A stretch of DNA of 15,404 nt from Coriobacteriaceae bacterium (GCA_003563465.1 PWVH01000061.1:1-15404), one strand, 5' to 3'. Positions 7,409 through 14,681 are shown, counted from the first letter of the stretch. Numbers and translations are program-made. The notes: generated by a model from the sequence alone, not told the origin.

Positions 7409-8349
7409 GCGAGCCCGACATCCGTCTCCCGCTCAGTCTTGGCAACTTGATAGGCATCGAGCGGTTCGAGATGCGCTACGACGTCTACTACCTGAGCGAA
7501 GTGCTCACATACTACCCTTTCCACAAGCTCGGCAACCGCATGCCCTTCCGAGACAGTGGCTTTCGATTCTACCTGTACGTGCAGGTCGACATAGACTTCA
7601 GACTCCGAACCACGTGTCCGCACTTGATGACAGCCGAGCACTCCAGGCACGGAGTTGACAACCGAACAAACTTCCGCCGGGTCTATGCGCGCAGCGTCGG
7701 AAAGCGTGGTGGAGGCGTGCTTGAGGACATCGATTGCAGCGTACGCGATGGCCGCTGCAACCAAGAGCGCGATGATGGGATCGGCGGCCGGATATCCCAG
7801 TCGCACGGCGATCAGACCCCCGATCACTCCACAGCTGACCATCACGTCGCTTGCCGTATGACTCGCATCTGCTACGAGCACTTCGCTGCCGAGTCGTTTG
7901 CCGGCTCGTCTTTCGTAGAGAGCCACGGCGACGTTGACCGCTAGAGTCGTCAACATCACAGTGAAGGACACCCGGTCTACGCGCGGAGGCGGACTTCCTG
8001 CCAGCAGACGCGCTATAGCCGCGCTCGCAACGGTATAAGCTGCTATGCCGAGCATCGCGCCTATAGCAGCCGAAGCATAAGTCTCGTACTTGCTGTGACC
8101 ATACGGATGATTGCGGTCTACCGGGCGCGAAGCCAGACTCAGGCCTATCAAGCCCACGACATTGGAGGCTCCGTCGAACAGAGAGTGAAACCCGTCGGCC
8201 TGCATCGAAATCGAACCGCTGATGAAGCCCCATAGGAGCTTGGCCGAAGCCACACTCAAGTTGAGTACGAGAATGACGCCCAGGATGCGTCGGATTCGCG
8301 TCGTTCGCTCTTCAGGCTTACCATCTTCAGAGGTCTTGCGGTATCCCAC
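7405..8349 (-). CDS. Cation diffusion facilitator (CDF) family metal transporter
   Basis: CDF proteins export divalent metals (Zn, Cd, Co, Fe) by proton antiport. The 314-residue product has six membrane helices (about 22-215) and a cytoplasmic dimerisation domain (about 220-298). The transport site is HxxxD in helix 2 (His55, Asp59) and HxxxD in helix 5 (His164, Asp168), a pattern linked to zinc/cadmium members; the His241, His257 and His293 positions fit the C-terminal metal sites. I chose the GTG at 8349, with GGGAGG five bases upstream. The frame extends to 8433, but that extension would translate the palindromic operator and is unlikely. It is divergent from the CsoR-family gene, with the operator only about 24 bases upstream of the start. 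Confidence 0.92.
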   Translation of the reverse strand: MGYRKTSEDGKPEERTTRIRRILGVILVLNLSVASAKLLWGFISGSISMQADGFHSLFDGASNVVGLIGLSLASRPVDRNHPYGHSKYETYASAAIGAMLGIAAYTVASAAIARLLAGSPPPRVDRVSFTVMLTTLAVNVAVALYERRAGKRLGSEVLVADASHTASDVMVSCGVIGGLIAVRLGYPAADPIIALLVAAAIAYAAIDVLKHASTTLSDAARIDPAEVCSVVNSVPGVLGCHQVRTRGSESEVYVDLHVQVESKATVSEGHAVAELVERVVCEHFAQVVDVVAHLEPLDAYQVAKTERETDVGLA

Positions 8350-8373
8350 GCACACCTCCCGCCCTTGCGCGCT

Positions 8374-8390
8374 ATACCCCCCCGGGGTAT
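8374..8390. promoter_or_regulatory. CsoR-type operator between the CDF gene and csoR-like gene
   Basis: ATACCCC-CCC-GGGGTAT is a perfect 7-bp inverted repeat with a 3-bp centre, the form bound by CsoR/CstR-family tetramers. On the plus strand it fills the 17-bp spacer of a candidate promoter (TTGCGC at 8365-8370, TATCTT at 8388-8393), which suggests autoregulation of the repressor gene. Confidence 0.8.
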
Positions 8391-8414
8391 CTTCTACCCG
8401 GACCGTGATTGTTG

Positions 8415-8443
8415 ATGATACTCCACCCCACACGCGAGGTGAA
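8415..8443 (-). promoter_or_regulatory. Candidate sigma-70 promoter for the CDF-EamA operon
   Basis: On the reverse strand TTCACC (8443-8438; four of six matches) and TATCAT (8420-8415; five of six) are separated by exactly 17 bases. Transcription would begin near 8408, placing the palindromic operator at about +18 to +34, where a bound repressor would block elongation or clearance. Confidence 0.45.
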
Positions 8444-8448
8444 CCGCG

Positions 8449-8745
8449 ATGATGCAGAGTATGGGTCCTCTTGATACCGATTCGGAAAGAACGCGGATAC
8501 TGAACCGCTTGCGCAGACTCGAAGGACAGGTCCGAGGCCTTCAGACAATGATCGAGTCTAAGAAGGATTGCGACGAGGTGCTCACGCAGATCATGGCAGC
8601 CCAGTCAGCCTTCAAGCAGATCGGCCTGCACATAGTCGTCCACTCGATGAGACGCTGCCTGGAGGAGAATCGGGATTTGAGCCGTGACGAGATGATCGAC
8701 GATGCCATTGCGATCTTTCTCAAGTACTCCGCCTGCACAAGATGA
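8449..8745 (+). CDS. CsoR/CstR-family (DUF156) transcriptional repressor
   Basis: The 98-residue all-helical protein matches the family throughout: RILNRLRRLEGQVRGLQTMIES in helix 1, then DCDEVLTQIMAAQSAFKQIG. The family binds palindromes like the two found beside it and releases DNA on binding Cu(I), nickel, formaldehyde or persulfide, depending on ligand residues. Copper sensors use Cys-x24-His-x3-Cys. Here Cys41 and Cys70 keep the exact spacing of 29, but the His position is Ser66, with a His one residue earlier at 65. Loss of this His is a feature of persulfide-sensing CstR, so the name csoR is withheld. The ATG at 8449 has GAGGTGA six bases upstream; a second ATG follows directly. It is divergent from the CDF gene and convergent with the DUF302 gene. 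Confidence 0.93.
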   Translation: MMQSMGPLDTDSERTRILNRLRRLEGQVRGLQTMIESKKDCDEVLTQIMAAQSAFKQIGLHIVVHSMRRCLEENRDLSRDEMIDDAIAIFLKYSACTR

Positions 8746-8763
8746 AGCCGAAAGACCAGGTGC

Positions 8764-9165
8764 TCACCGAACCGCGTCGTCAACTATGTTCACCACGGTT
8801 TCCTCGATCTCGGCGGCGACCTCGTCAAGACGGTGCTCAGGATAGACGGCGCTGAAGATCGTGGGGCGTAGGGCCGCTACGACAACGGCACCATCCTCTT
8901 CATACACGTTTATCCGACAAGGAAGCACCAGCGAAAGAGGTGTGCCTACATCCTCCTCGGCTGGACCGACCTCCATTATAACGAGGGGGCGAATCGTGAA
9001 GCCCTTGGCAACTACCGTTCCTCCGATATCGTACTTGCGCTGCACAAAGAAACCGTGATCACAGACAGCCTCTTCTACGGCAGAAAGCGTGTCGAAGAAG
9101 CCCCTGTTACCGCACCGTTTGTAGGCGTAGTCCACCGGGCACTCCCCGTTCGTTGCCTCTCTCAC
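8764..9165 (-). CDS. DUF302 domain protein
   Basis: I recognise the DUF302 fold (TT1751-like): FFDTLSAVEEAVCDHGFFVQRKYDI at the start, RPLVIMEVG in the middle, then LSLVLPCRINVYEEDGAVVVAAL. The biochemical role of the family is unknown; genes often lie near sulfur or metal stress genes. I chose the GTG at 9165 (133 residues) because AGGA lies eight bases upstream and domain homology begins shortly after. The ATG at 9240 (158 residues) is the main alternative; it has only a GAGAGA run touching the codon, but gives a shorter leader from the operator. It ends 18 bases after the repressor gene, tail to tail, and its upstream region holds the second palindromic operator. Confidence 0.82.
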   Translation of the reverse strand: MREATNGECPVDYAYKRCGNRGFFDTLSAVEEAVCDHGFFVQRKYDIGGTVVAKGFTIRPLVIMEVGPAEEDVGTPLSLVLPCRINVYEEDGAVVVAALRPTIFSAVYPEHRLDEVAAEIEETVVNIVDDAVR

Positions 9166-9284
9166 GAGACCCTTCCTCGTCAAGCTGATGCGATTCTGCA
9201 ATTCCAGATAATGACTCGGCAATGCAACCACCTCTGGCATTCTCTCTCAAATATGAGGTATCGGCATCAGCCGCATTAAATGAA

Positions 9285-9302
9285 GATACCCCCTGGGGTA
9301 TC
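9285..9302. promoter_or_regulatory. Second CsoR-type operator, between DUF302 and the chelatase-like gene
   Basis: GATACCCC-CT-GGGGTATC is a perfect 8-bp inverted repeat with the same arms as the site at 8374-8390. On the plus strand its right arm again overlaps a possible -10 (TATCTG, 9299-9304) in the same register, with a weak -35 (TTAAAT, 9276-9281) 17 bases away. An unpaired extra arm ATACCCC follows at 9315-9321. The site could control both divergent genes. Confidence 0.8.
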
Positions 9303-9376
9303 TGCTGTTCGCCAATACCCCTTCCGGACTTCTCAGGTATCATCGGTTCGTCGGGTTCGGTGAGAGGACTCCCTCG

Positions 9377-10612
9377 ATGCTCCTGGTTCTGTGGGCCGGT
9401 CTCGTCGGCGCGTCTCTCGTTGCCGGCGCCTCTTTCGCAGGCCTTCTCAGCACTGTGCGCGAAAGAGAGTCGCTTGCGGTTTTGGCATGCACTTTCGCTG
9501 TCGCAGCGGGGGCTCTCTGTCTGAACGCAATCATCCAGACCTACCACGCTCCGAGTGCCATACTCGCCGCTGGCTTGATAGTACTTGGCTCGCTTGTGGG
9601 CGGTTACGGTCTCGTCGCTGCCCTTCTCGGATACCTGAAGCACGAACCCGAGCACGTTCATCTGCCCGATCCAGGCAATCCTCCTCGTATCCTTGCGCTG
9701 CTCTTGGCAGAAGTCGAGCCCGAGAAGTACGAACCGGCCTTTGCGAAACACCGTCTCACTGAAATGGCCGAGGCGGGGGTCTCTGGGACGAACATGATCA
9801 TTACCCCGATCCTCTTCGCAGCGCTGAAGGCAAGGTACCGTGCTGCCGGTGGAAGCAGCCCGGAGCTTGCTCAGGCACGCTCTATTGTCGAGAAAATCGA
9901 GGCTATGCTCGACAACGATGAGTTCGTAGGTCCGCTTCTAGTACGATGTCTTGACGGTACCTCGTTGCCTAACCTAGTGAGTGCGGCTGCCCAGAGCGGA
10001 TACCGCGGAGTGGTCTCTGCAGGTGTGGATGTCGGCGAGTCATACGGCATCGACCGCGAGAAGTGCGGAGTCGACGCGCTTCGGCTTGACGAGTCCGATT
10101 TCCCCGTCGTCTATGCGCAGCCGCTCTGGGCCTCCGACCGCCTTGCCGAAATGGTCGCAGACCGGATACTGGCTGTTGCAACGGAACCCCAACGTACCGG
10201 AGTGGCCCTGGTGCTGCACGGGCAACCTGCAAAACGGGAGCGAACTCACTCCGTCTTCGACGTACATGAGAGCGCTTTCGCAAATCGGATACGTCTACTT
10301 ATCACCGAAGCCGGAATCGATTCTGAGCGAATACGCCTGTGCTGGGCCGATTGGATCGAGCCAGGAATAGCCACGACAGTCCGCCACCTTGCAGCCCTGG
10401 ATTGTGCACGGGTGCTGGTCGTGCCTTGTTGCCATCCTTTCGAGAACCTGAACACCCTGCTCGACTTCCCGGTCGAGATCAAGCGAGCGCGGGTACCAGA
10501 CAGCGTTCATGTAGTGCAGCTGTCTCCCTGGAAGGACGATCCTTCACTTGCCGGGGTCCTGGTGGAAGCGATAGAGAACGTCTCTCGAGAGATCGCCGGA
10601 ACGGGGAGCTGA
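9377..10612 (+). CDS. Membrane-anchored class II chelatase-like protein (ferrochelatase/CbiX superfamily)
   Basis: The 411-residue protein starts with three membrane helices (about 3-25, 33-52, 61-86), followed by a soluble region of about 310 residues. Its second half resembles class II chelatases, which insert Fe, Co or Ni into tetrapyrroles: ALVLHGQP with His281 at the metal-ligand position, then EPGIATTVRHLAALDCARVLVVPCCHPFENLNTLLD. The ferrochelatase catalytic Glu lies about 80 residues after this His in an L-E-T-L context; here the match reads L-N-T-L (Asn359), though Glu356 is close. The first half (about 105-270) looks like a more diverged half of the same two-domain fold. The ATG at 9377 has AGAGGA nine bases upstream. 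It lies under the second CsoR-type operator. The substrate is unknown; a metal-handling or tetrapyrrole-binding role is inference. Confidence 0.65.
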   Translation: MLLVLWAGLVGASLVAGASFAGLLSTVRERESLAVLACTFAVAAGALCLNAIIQTYHAPSAILAAGLIVLGSLVGGYGLVAALLGYLKHEPEHVHLPDPGNPPRILALLLAEVEPEKYEPAFAKHRLTEMAEAGVSGTNMIITPILFAALKARYRAAGGSSPELAQARSIVEKIEAMLDNDEFVGPLLVRCLDGTSLPNLVSAAAQSGYRGVVSAGVDVGESYGIDREKCGVDALRLDESDFPVVYAQPLWASDRLAEMVADRILAVATEPQRTGVALVLHGQPAKRERTHSVFDVHESAFANRIRLLITEAGIDSERIRLCWADWIEPGIATTVRHLAALDCARVLVVPCCHPFENLNTLLDFPVEIKRARVPDSVHVVQLSPWKDDPSLAGVLVEAIENVSREIAGTGS

Positions 10613-10623
10613 GACCGCTCGAG

Positions 10624-11346
10624 CTAGTTGTGTGCGGTCTTACAGCGATCCCAGTTGAAGGCCTGCTGGCGACGGATCTGCGGGAACCTGAACGCGTACC
10701 GCAACGCAATAGAAAGGCCACCGCTTCCGGTCTCCGCGTGCGTTTCCAGACGGTCAATGCTTGCGCGCAGATCTTCGGCGCTCTTGCCGCGAAACACGGT
10801 GAAGCCCTTGCCTACGCCTCTCAGCACATGAGCGTCGGAGCCACCTGTTGCGGCTATGCCCTGCCCACCGGCAAACATCTTGGCCGCTGCCCGGTTCGCA
10901 TACACCAAGAACGGCATCGAGTTGTACACCTCGAGTGCATGGAAGGCAAGATCGGAGATTCCCGAACCGAGCGATCCCATACCGAACGGGCCAAAGATCC
11001 CTTTGCTGGAGAAGGGGTGAGGAATGATGGCTATGCCACCCTGCTCGTTGATGCGGTTCAAGGTTTCGACCACGCTCAGGCCAGCCGGAACATGCTCCTC
11101 GATGAATAGCCCTATGATATGCCCGGAGCTAGACGATATCTCCTCGCCTACAACGACCTCGAAGTCGTACATGTCCTCGAGGGACTTGGCGAACAGAGAA
11201 CCTTCCATGGTGTTGTGGTCGGTTATGGCGATGACGTCCAGATCGGTCTTCTCCTGGACGTGATCCATTATCTCGGGAATCCTGGCAAGTCCGTCACTGT
11301 GGTTGCTATGGATATGTAGATCGGCCTTGCCACTAACATCGTTCAA
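10624..11346 (-). CDS. PHP-domain metal-dependent phosphoesterase
   Basis: The 240-residue protein carries the whole PHP metal-site set: DLHIHSNHSDG (His11, His13, Asp18), ITDHNT (Asp43, His44), GEEI (Glu68), His76, IPHP (His110) and GGSDAH (Asp171, His173). This places it with stand-alone PHP phosphoesterases of the TrpH/YciV type, which act on nucleotides or RNA ends; the substrate here is not certain. The TTG at 11346 is supported by AAGGAAG about seven bases upstream and by homology starting within a few residues. It is convergent with the chelatase-like gene (11 bases between stops). The C-terminus, rich in Arg and Gln, extends past the PHP core. Confidence 0.9.
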   Translation of the reverse strand: MNDVSGKADLHIHSNHSDGLARIPEIMDHVQEKTDLDVIAITDHNTMEGSLFAKSLEDMYDFEVVVGEEISSSSGHIIGLFIEEHVPAGLSVVETLNRINEQGGIAIIPHPFSSKGIFGPFGMGSLGSGISDLAFHALEVYNSMPFLVYANRAAAKMFAGGQGIAATGGSDAHVLRGVGKGFTVFRGKSAEDLRASIDRLETHAETGSGGLSIALRYAFRFPQIRRQQAFNWDRCKTAHN

Positions 11347-11504
11347 TGCGACTTCCTTCCGGGATGCACAGTCAAAAGGTCAGTCTCTTCCGCTCGAAAC
11401 CAGTGCAACATCCGTGCCGCTGCGAAGAAGACCTCGCGGCACAGTGTAACCGTCGACACGGCAAAGGGGAAACACCGCTTCGTCCTTCCCAGCGGTTGAG
11501 GCTC
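11347..11504. other. Intergenic region, PHP gene leader
   Basis: These 158 bases separate the aminotransferase stop from the PHP gene start on the minus strand. They contain two short possible hairpins, a 7-bp stem (11414-11420 with 11436-11442) and a 6-bp stem nearer the aminotransferase end, neither followed by a T-tract. I recognise no riboswitch, terminator or small gene. Confidence 0.4.
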
Positions 11505-12698
11505 CTAAGCATGTTCGGAAGCCCAAGCGCCGAGGCGGGCCACTCCCTCGGCCAGGCGTTCTAGTGAGGTCGCGTAGCTGATACGCAGAAACCCCTCCCC
11601 ACCGGGGCCGAAATCCACCCCAGGAGCCAGAGATACGAGCGCTTCTTCGAGAATGCGGCGCGAGAGCTCCAGCGAGTCCGAGCCCCACGCCGTGGCGTCC
11701 GCGAAGACGTAGAATGCACCCGTGGGCTCGCTGACTACACTCAGCCCGATGCCGCGAACCGCCGGCACGAGATAGCGTCGGCGCTCGTCATAGGTCCGAC
11801 GCATACGTGCGACCTCGGACTGCGCCTCGGCGAGTGCCACGGTACCTGCTGCCTGAACGAAATGGTTCGCACAGAGAAAGAAGTTCTGCTGGATCTTCTC
11901 ACATGAGCGGACGAACAGCCTGGGTGCAATCAGGTAGCCCAAGCGCCAGCCGGTCATCGCATATGCCTTCGAAAAGCCGTTCAGAACGAAGGCCCGATCC
12001 GTGAACTCGAGAATCGAGCGGCTGCGACCGGAGAAATCCAGCCCGTGATAGATCTCGTCGCTCACAATCCAAAGACCATGCTCCTCTGCGATGCGCGCGA
12101 GCTCGGAAAGGTCATCGGCAGGCAATACGGTACCGGTTGGATTGCACGGCGAGTTGATCATGATCGCACGCGTGCGAGGAGTTATCGCGGCTCGCACTTC
12201 TTCCGGACGGAAGCGGAATCCCTCCTCGGCGCGCACCCTGGATGCGACCGGCACACCTCCGAGGAAGTTCACGTAGTTCGGATAGGCCGGATAACACGGA
12301 TCGGAGACAATCACCTCATCCCCGGGATCCAACAGTGCCCCAAAAACAAGCAACATAGCAGGTGAGGTCCCTTGTGTGACCACTATGTCGGCAGGGTCTA
12401 CGCGAACTTCGTAGGCCACAGCAAAGTGCCGGGAGATTGCCTCTCGCAGTGATGGCAGGCCCGCAGACTGCGTGTAGCCGGTATCCCCATGCTCCATCGC
12501 ATCCTCGGCTGCACGCATGACCAAAGCAGGTGTGGGAAGGTCAGGATCGCCGATCTCCAGGCGCACCACGTCGTGCCCAGATGCCACGAGTTCCTTGGCA
12601 CGCGCAACGACGTCCATGACCACGAAAGGGCGAATGGCCTCGGCACGCTTAGACACGCGAGCGGACACGGTATCGTCCGGCTTTCCTACTTCATCCAT
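11505..12698 (-). CDS. PLP-dependent class I/II aminotransferase
   Basis: This 397-residue fold-type I enzyme transfers amino groups with PLP as cofactor. Visible sites: SPCNPTGT (Asn186 contacting PLP), SDEIYHGL (Asp214 and Tyr217), the Schiff-base Lys244 in NGFSKAYAMTGWRLGY, and Arg372 in LRISYA for the substrate carboxylate. It is closest in look to aspartate-type aminotransferases of subgroup I-gamma, but substrate specificity cannot be read. I chose the ATG at 12698, four bases after the stop of the radical SAM gene; a GTG at 12716 would overlap that gene by 14 bases. Both have weak SDs. It is the last gene of the three-gene operon and may act on its product, which is inference. Confidence 0.93.
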   Translation of the reverse strand: MDEVGKPDDTVSARVSKRAEAIRPFVVMDVVARAKELVASGHDVVRLEIGDPDLPTPALVMRAAEDAMEHGDTGYTQSAGLPSLREAISRHFAVAYEVRVDPADIVVTQGTSPAMLLVFGALLDPGDEVIVSDPCYPAYPNYVNFLGGVPVASRVRAEEGFRFRPEEVRAAITPRTRAIMINSPCNPTGTVLPADDLSELARIAEEHGLWIVSDEIYHGLDFSGRSRSILEFTDRAFVLNGFSKAYAMTGWRLGYLIAPRLFVRSCEKIQQNFFLCANHFVQAAGTVALAEAQSEVARMRRTYDERRRYLVPAVRGIGLSVVSEPTGAFYVFADATAWGSDSLELSRRILEEALVSLAPGVDFGPGGEGFLRISYATSLERLAEGVARLGAWASEHA

Positions 12699-12702
12699 GC
12701 CG

Positions 12703-13971
12703 TCACGCTCTCGCACGGTAATGTTCCATCAGCGCCTTGCCCATCACTTCTAGCCTGCGCAGATCTGGAAACCCGATCTCTCGGGTAAGGGTGATCTCGT
12801 GAGGAGGAGCGGGATTGTAGACGAGTCCGAACTCTTCGGCGCGGTCCCAAAGATCCGTCCCCGGCAACACGTGCAGCGTAGACATCTGCAAGCGACCTGG
12901 ATCCAGCCCGGCGATGAAGTCCATTCCCGAAATGACGTCGTCGGGCCTGTCGCCCGGAAGCCCTACGATCAGGTCGCACTCCACGGCGATGCCTTCAGCC
13001 TTGAGCGCCTCCACACCCGAAACGAACCGCTCGCGATCGAACCGGCGCCGACAGGCCTCGAGCGCGGCAGTACCCGTGCTCTGAGGACCGGTTTCCACCG
13101 AGATCACCCCTGCTCGACGCAGCATAGCTGCTTCTTCAGCGCCGACTCGCTCTATGTCCACCTCGATCGTGTGCAGGCCTATCCCTCTTCTGGCATGCGG
13201 CTCCATAAGCGCTGTCAACCATTCCAGACGCTCGCGAGTCAGATTGAAGATGGGATCGATGAAAGTGAACGTCCGCACTCCTGGAGCCGATGCGACTGCC
13301 GCTACCTCTGCCTCGACGCGTTCTTGCGAGAACGACCGGATGCGACCGAAGCCCTTACCCTCGTAGCAGTAACCGCAGCGCTGAGGGCACCCTCTGTAAG
13401 TCTCGATATAGGCGACGCCATCCAGGGGCTCCAGAGCCCCACTCAGGTACGGCGAAGGAAGGGCGTCGAGATCGGGGATGAGCGCGCGATCCGGTGCCGA
13501 GACGATCTTGCCGTCTCGACGTGCAGTGACGCCCTCTACCCTCCCAGGCGACCGTCCCTTCGACAGCGCGAGCAGCAGCTCCGCGAAAGCCTCTTCTCCT
13601 TCGCCACGAACCACCGCATCGACGGCAGGATTCTCGTCGAGAACCTCCTCGGCGATGGGACCGACCTCCGGCCCACCGAGCACGATGTAGACATCCGGAA
13701 GAACAAGGCGTAGGAATCGACATGCGTCATAGACGGCACGCGCGTTCCAGCACATCACCGAGAAGCCGATCACGTCGGGCTCCATCCGGCTCAGACGGTA
13801 CGTCACCCACCAGGGATCCGTCTCCGCCTCCAGATCGAGCGTCACGAACCCTGCCACTCCCGCCAAACTCGGTTCCGACTGCGCATAGGCACGCACGTAG
13901 CCCAGTGCAAGCGACCGATGCTCGCCGATGTTCAGTGCCACCAGTGCAACTTTGAGTATGGGTGCTCTCAT
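12703..13971 (-). CDS. B12-binding-domain-type radical SAM protein
   Basis: The 422-residue protein has a Rossmann-like N-terminal domain (about 5-140) of the cobalamin-binding type (EPDVIGFSVMCWNARAVYDACRFLR, YIVLGGPEVG, VRGEGEEAFAELL) and a radical SAM barrel from about 187. The cluster motif CxxxCxxC is intact at Cys195, Cys199 and Cys202 (RGCPQRCGYCYEG), so it should cleave SAM reductively. The cobalamin-ligand motif DxHxxG is absent, so the N-domain may not bind B12 base-off. A YgiQ/HemN-like end (VECDLIVGLPGDRPDDV, LPGTDLWDRAEEFGL) completes the core. The ATG overlaps the preceding stop as ATGA. Its substrate is unknown. Neighbours are a degenerate radical-SAM-like protein upstream and an aminotransferase downstream. 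Confidence 0.9.
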   Translation of the reverse strand: MRAPILKVALVALNIGEHRSLALGYVRAYAQSEPSLAGVAGFVTLDLEAETDPWWVTYRLSRMEPDVIGFSVMCWNARAVYDACRFLRLVLPDVYIVLGGPEVGPIAEEVLDENPAVDAVVRGEGEEAFAELLLALSKGRSPGRVEGVTARRDGKIVSAPDRALIPDLDALPSPYLSGALEPLDGVAYIETYRGCPQRCGYCYEGKGFGRIRSFSQERVEAEVAAVASAPGVRTFTFIDPIFNLTRERLEWLTALMEPHARRGIGLHTIEVDIERVGAEEAAMLRRAGVISVETGPQSTGTAALEACRRRFDRERFVSGVEALKAEGIAVECDLIVGLPGDRPDDVISGMDFIAGLDPGRLQMSTLHVLPGTDLWDRAEEFGLVYNPAPPHEITLTREIGFPDLRRLEVMGKALMEHYRARA

Positions 13972-14681
13972 GAGACGCCGCCCTGTGGCTGGAGGACATC
14001 GTTAGCATGGAGCACACATGGACCTAGTGATTCCGGTCCTATGCCACTGATAGCCACCCAGACCCCGTTCACCGTCCCGGTATCACAGGCTGCGCACAGC
14101 CATTCGCTTGCAGCAGCCGAAACCATGTTCGGAGGGCACGCCAGCTCCACGCTGGACATCCCCGCCTTGGCGAGCACGGCGACTATGCCGGGCGACTCCT
14201 GCAGCGTGTGCCGGCAGATAGGTACCCGACCTCTGAGGGCGAAACGGACGCCCTCAGCTTCGGCCGCAGCCCGCACCTTCGCGATTCCGGCGAGTGCGGC
14301 ATCGAAGGACCCGGCCAAGCCTGAGAGCTCGTCGTGAGAACCATTCGATCCTCCCAACATCTCCACTTCCACGAAGCGCACGCCTGCTGAGATGTATTCG
14401 GACGCGGTGCCGCCCTGGGCCAACGCCACACCAGAGGTCCGCAATCCGACTCTGGGAAATCCTGACCGGACTGCATGAGTGACGATTCCGTGAAGATCCG
14501 GATGGTCGAAGGGCTCGGGACCGCATAAGAGAAGTGTGGGGGCAGGGCCGGCAGCATGTGCCCGGTCCAGATCATCTTTGACCGCTGCGGCGGCAAGGTA
14601 GGAGGTCTCCGTCGGGCGTCCGCATCGTCTGCAGGCAACGGCTACCCCATTGCCCAGCGACACGTGCTGCATTCCAAGCAA
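13968..14681 (-). CDS. Degenerate radical-SAM-like protein lacking the full cluster motif
   Basis: The fold is recognisable: LLLCGPEPFDHPDLHGIV equals the usual GGEP-hPDL motif, LRTSG the TNG motif, and GSHDELSGLAGSFDAALAGI the hD-tG-gsf stretch. The N-terminal cluster loop, normally CxxxCxxC, is reduced to a CxxC (Cys25, Cys28 counted from the GTG at 14705), with Val at the first cysteine position. A second CxxC (Cys204, Cys207) lies near the end, so the protein might bind zinc instead. It is 237-245 residues, shorter than SPASM-type enzymes. The start is unsure: the TTG at 14681 has GGAGG eight bases upstream; a GTG at 14705 and an ATG at 14672 are alternatives. Its stop overlaps the radical SAM start, which suggests a partner or scaffold role, though that is inference. 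Confidence 0.72.
   Translation of the reverse strand: MLGMQHVSLGNGVAVACRRCGRPTETSYLAAAAVKDDLDRAHAAGPAPTLLLCGPEPFDHPDLHGIVTHAVRSGFPRVGLRTSGVALAQGGTASEYISAGVRFVEVEMLGGSNGSHDELSGLAGSFDAALAGIAKVRAAAEAEGVRFALRGRVPICRHTLQESPGIVAVLAKAGMSSVELACPPNMVSAAASEWLCAACDTGTVNGVWVAISGIGPESLGPCVLHANDVLQPQGGVS

Noticed and set aside
6462..7457. 331-codon open frame on the minus strand overlapping the EamA and CDF genes
   Set aside because: It is a frame shadow: the translation is Arg/Cys/Ser-rich and lacks helices, whereas the other frame gives a clean ten-helix transporter.
8350..8433. Upstream extension of the CDF gene to an earlier start
   Set aside because: It would translate the palindromic operator and has no similarity to CDF N-termini, while GGGAGG fits the GTG at 8349.
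9481..9498. TTGGCATGCACTTTCGCT, resembling a plus-strand sigma-54 promoter
   Set aside because: The bases at the -12 position are CG instead of GC at the required spacing, and it lies inside the chelatase-like gene with no gene start after it.
10612..10640. AGACCGC/GCGGTCT stem between the convergent chelatase-like and PHP genes
   Set aside because: The 7-bp stem has a 15-base loop, no T-tract on either strand, and overlaps coding sequence, so it is not a convincing terminator.
11414..11442. GTGCCGC/GCGGCAC stem in the PHP leader
   Set aside because: There is no T-tract and no match to a riboswitch core I know.
12799..13713. 304-codon open frame on the plus strand
   Set aside because: It is fully antisense to the radical SAM gene, whose motifs are unambiguous; the translation is rich in Arg, His and Pro with no domain pattern.
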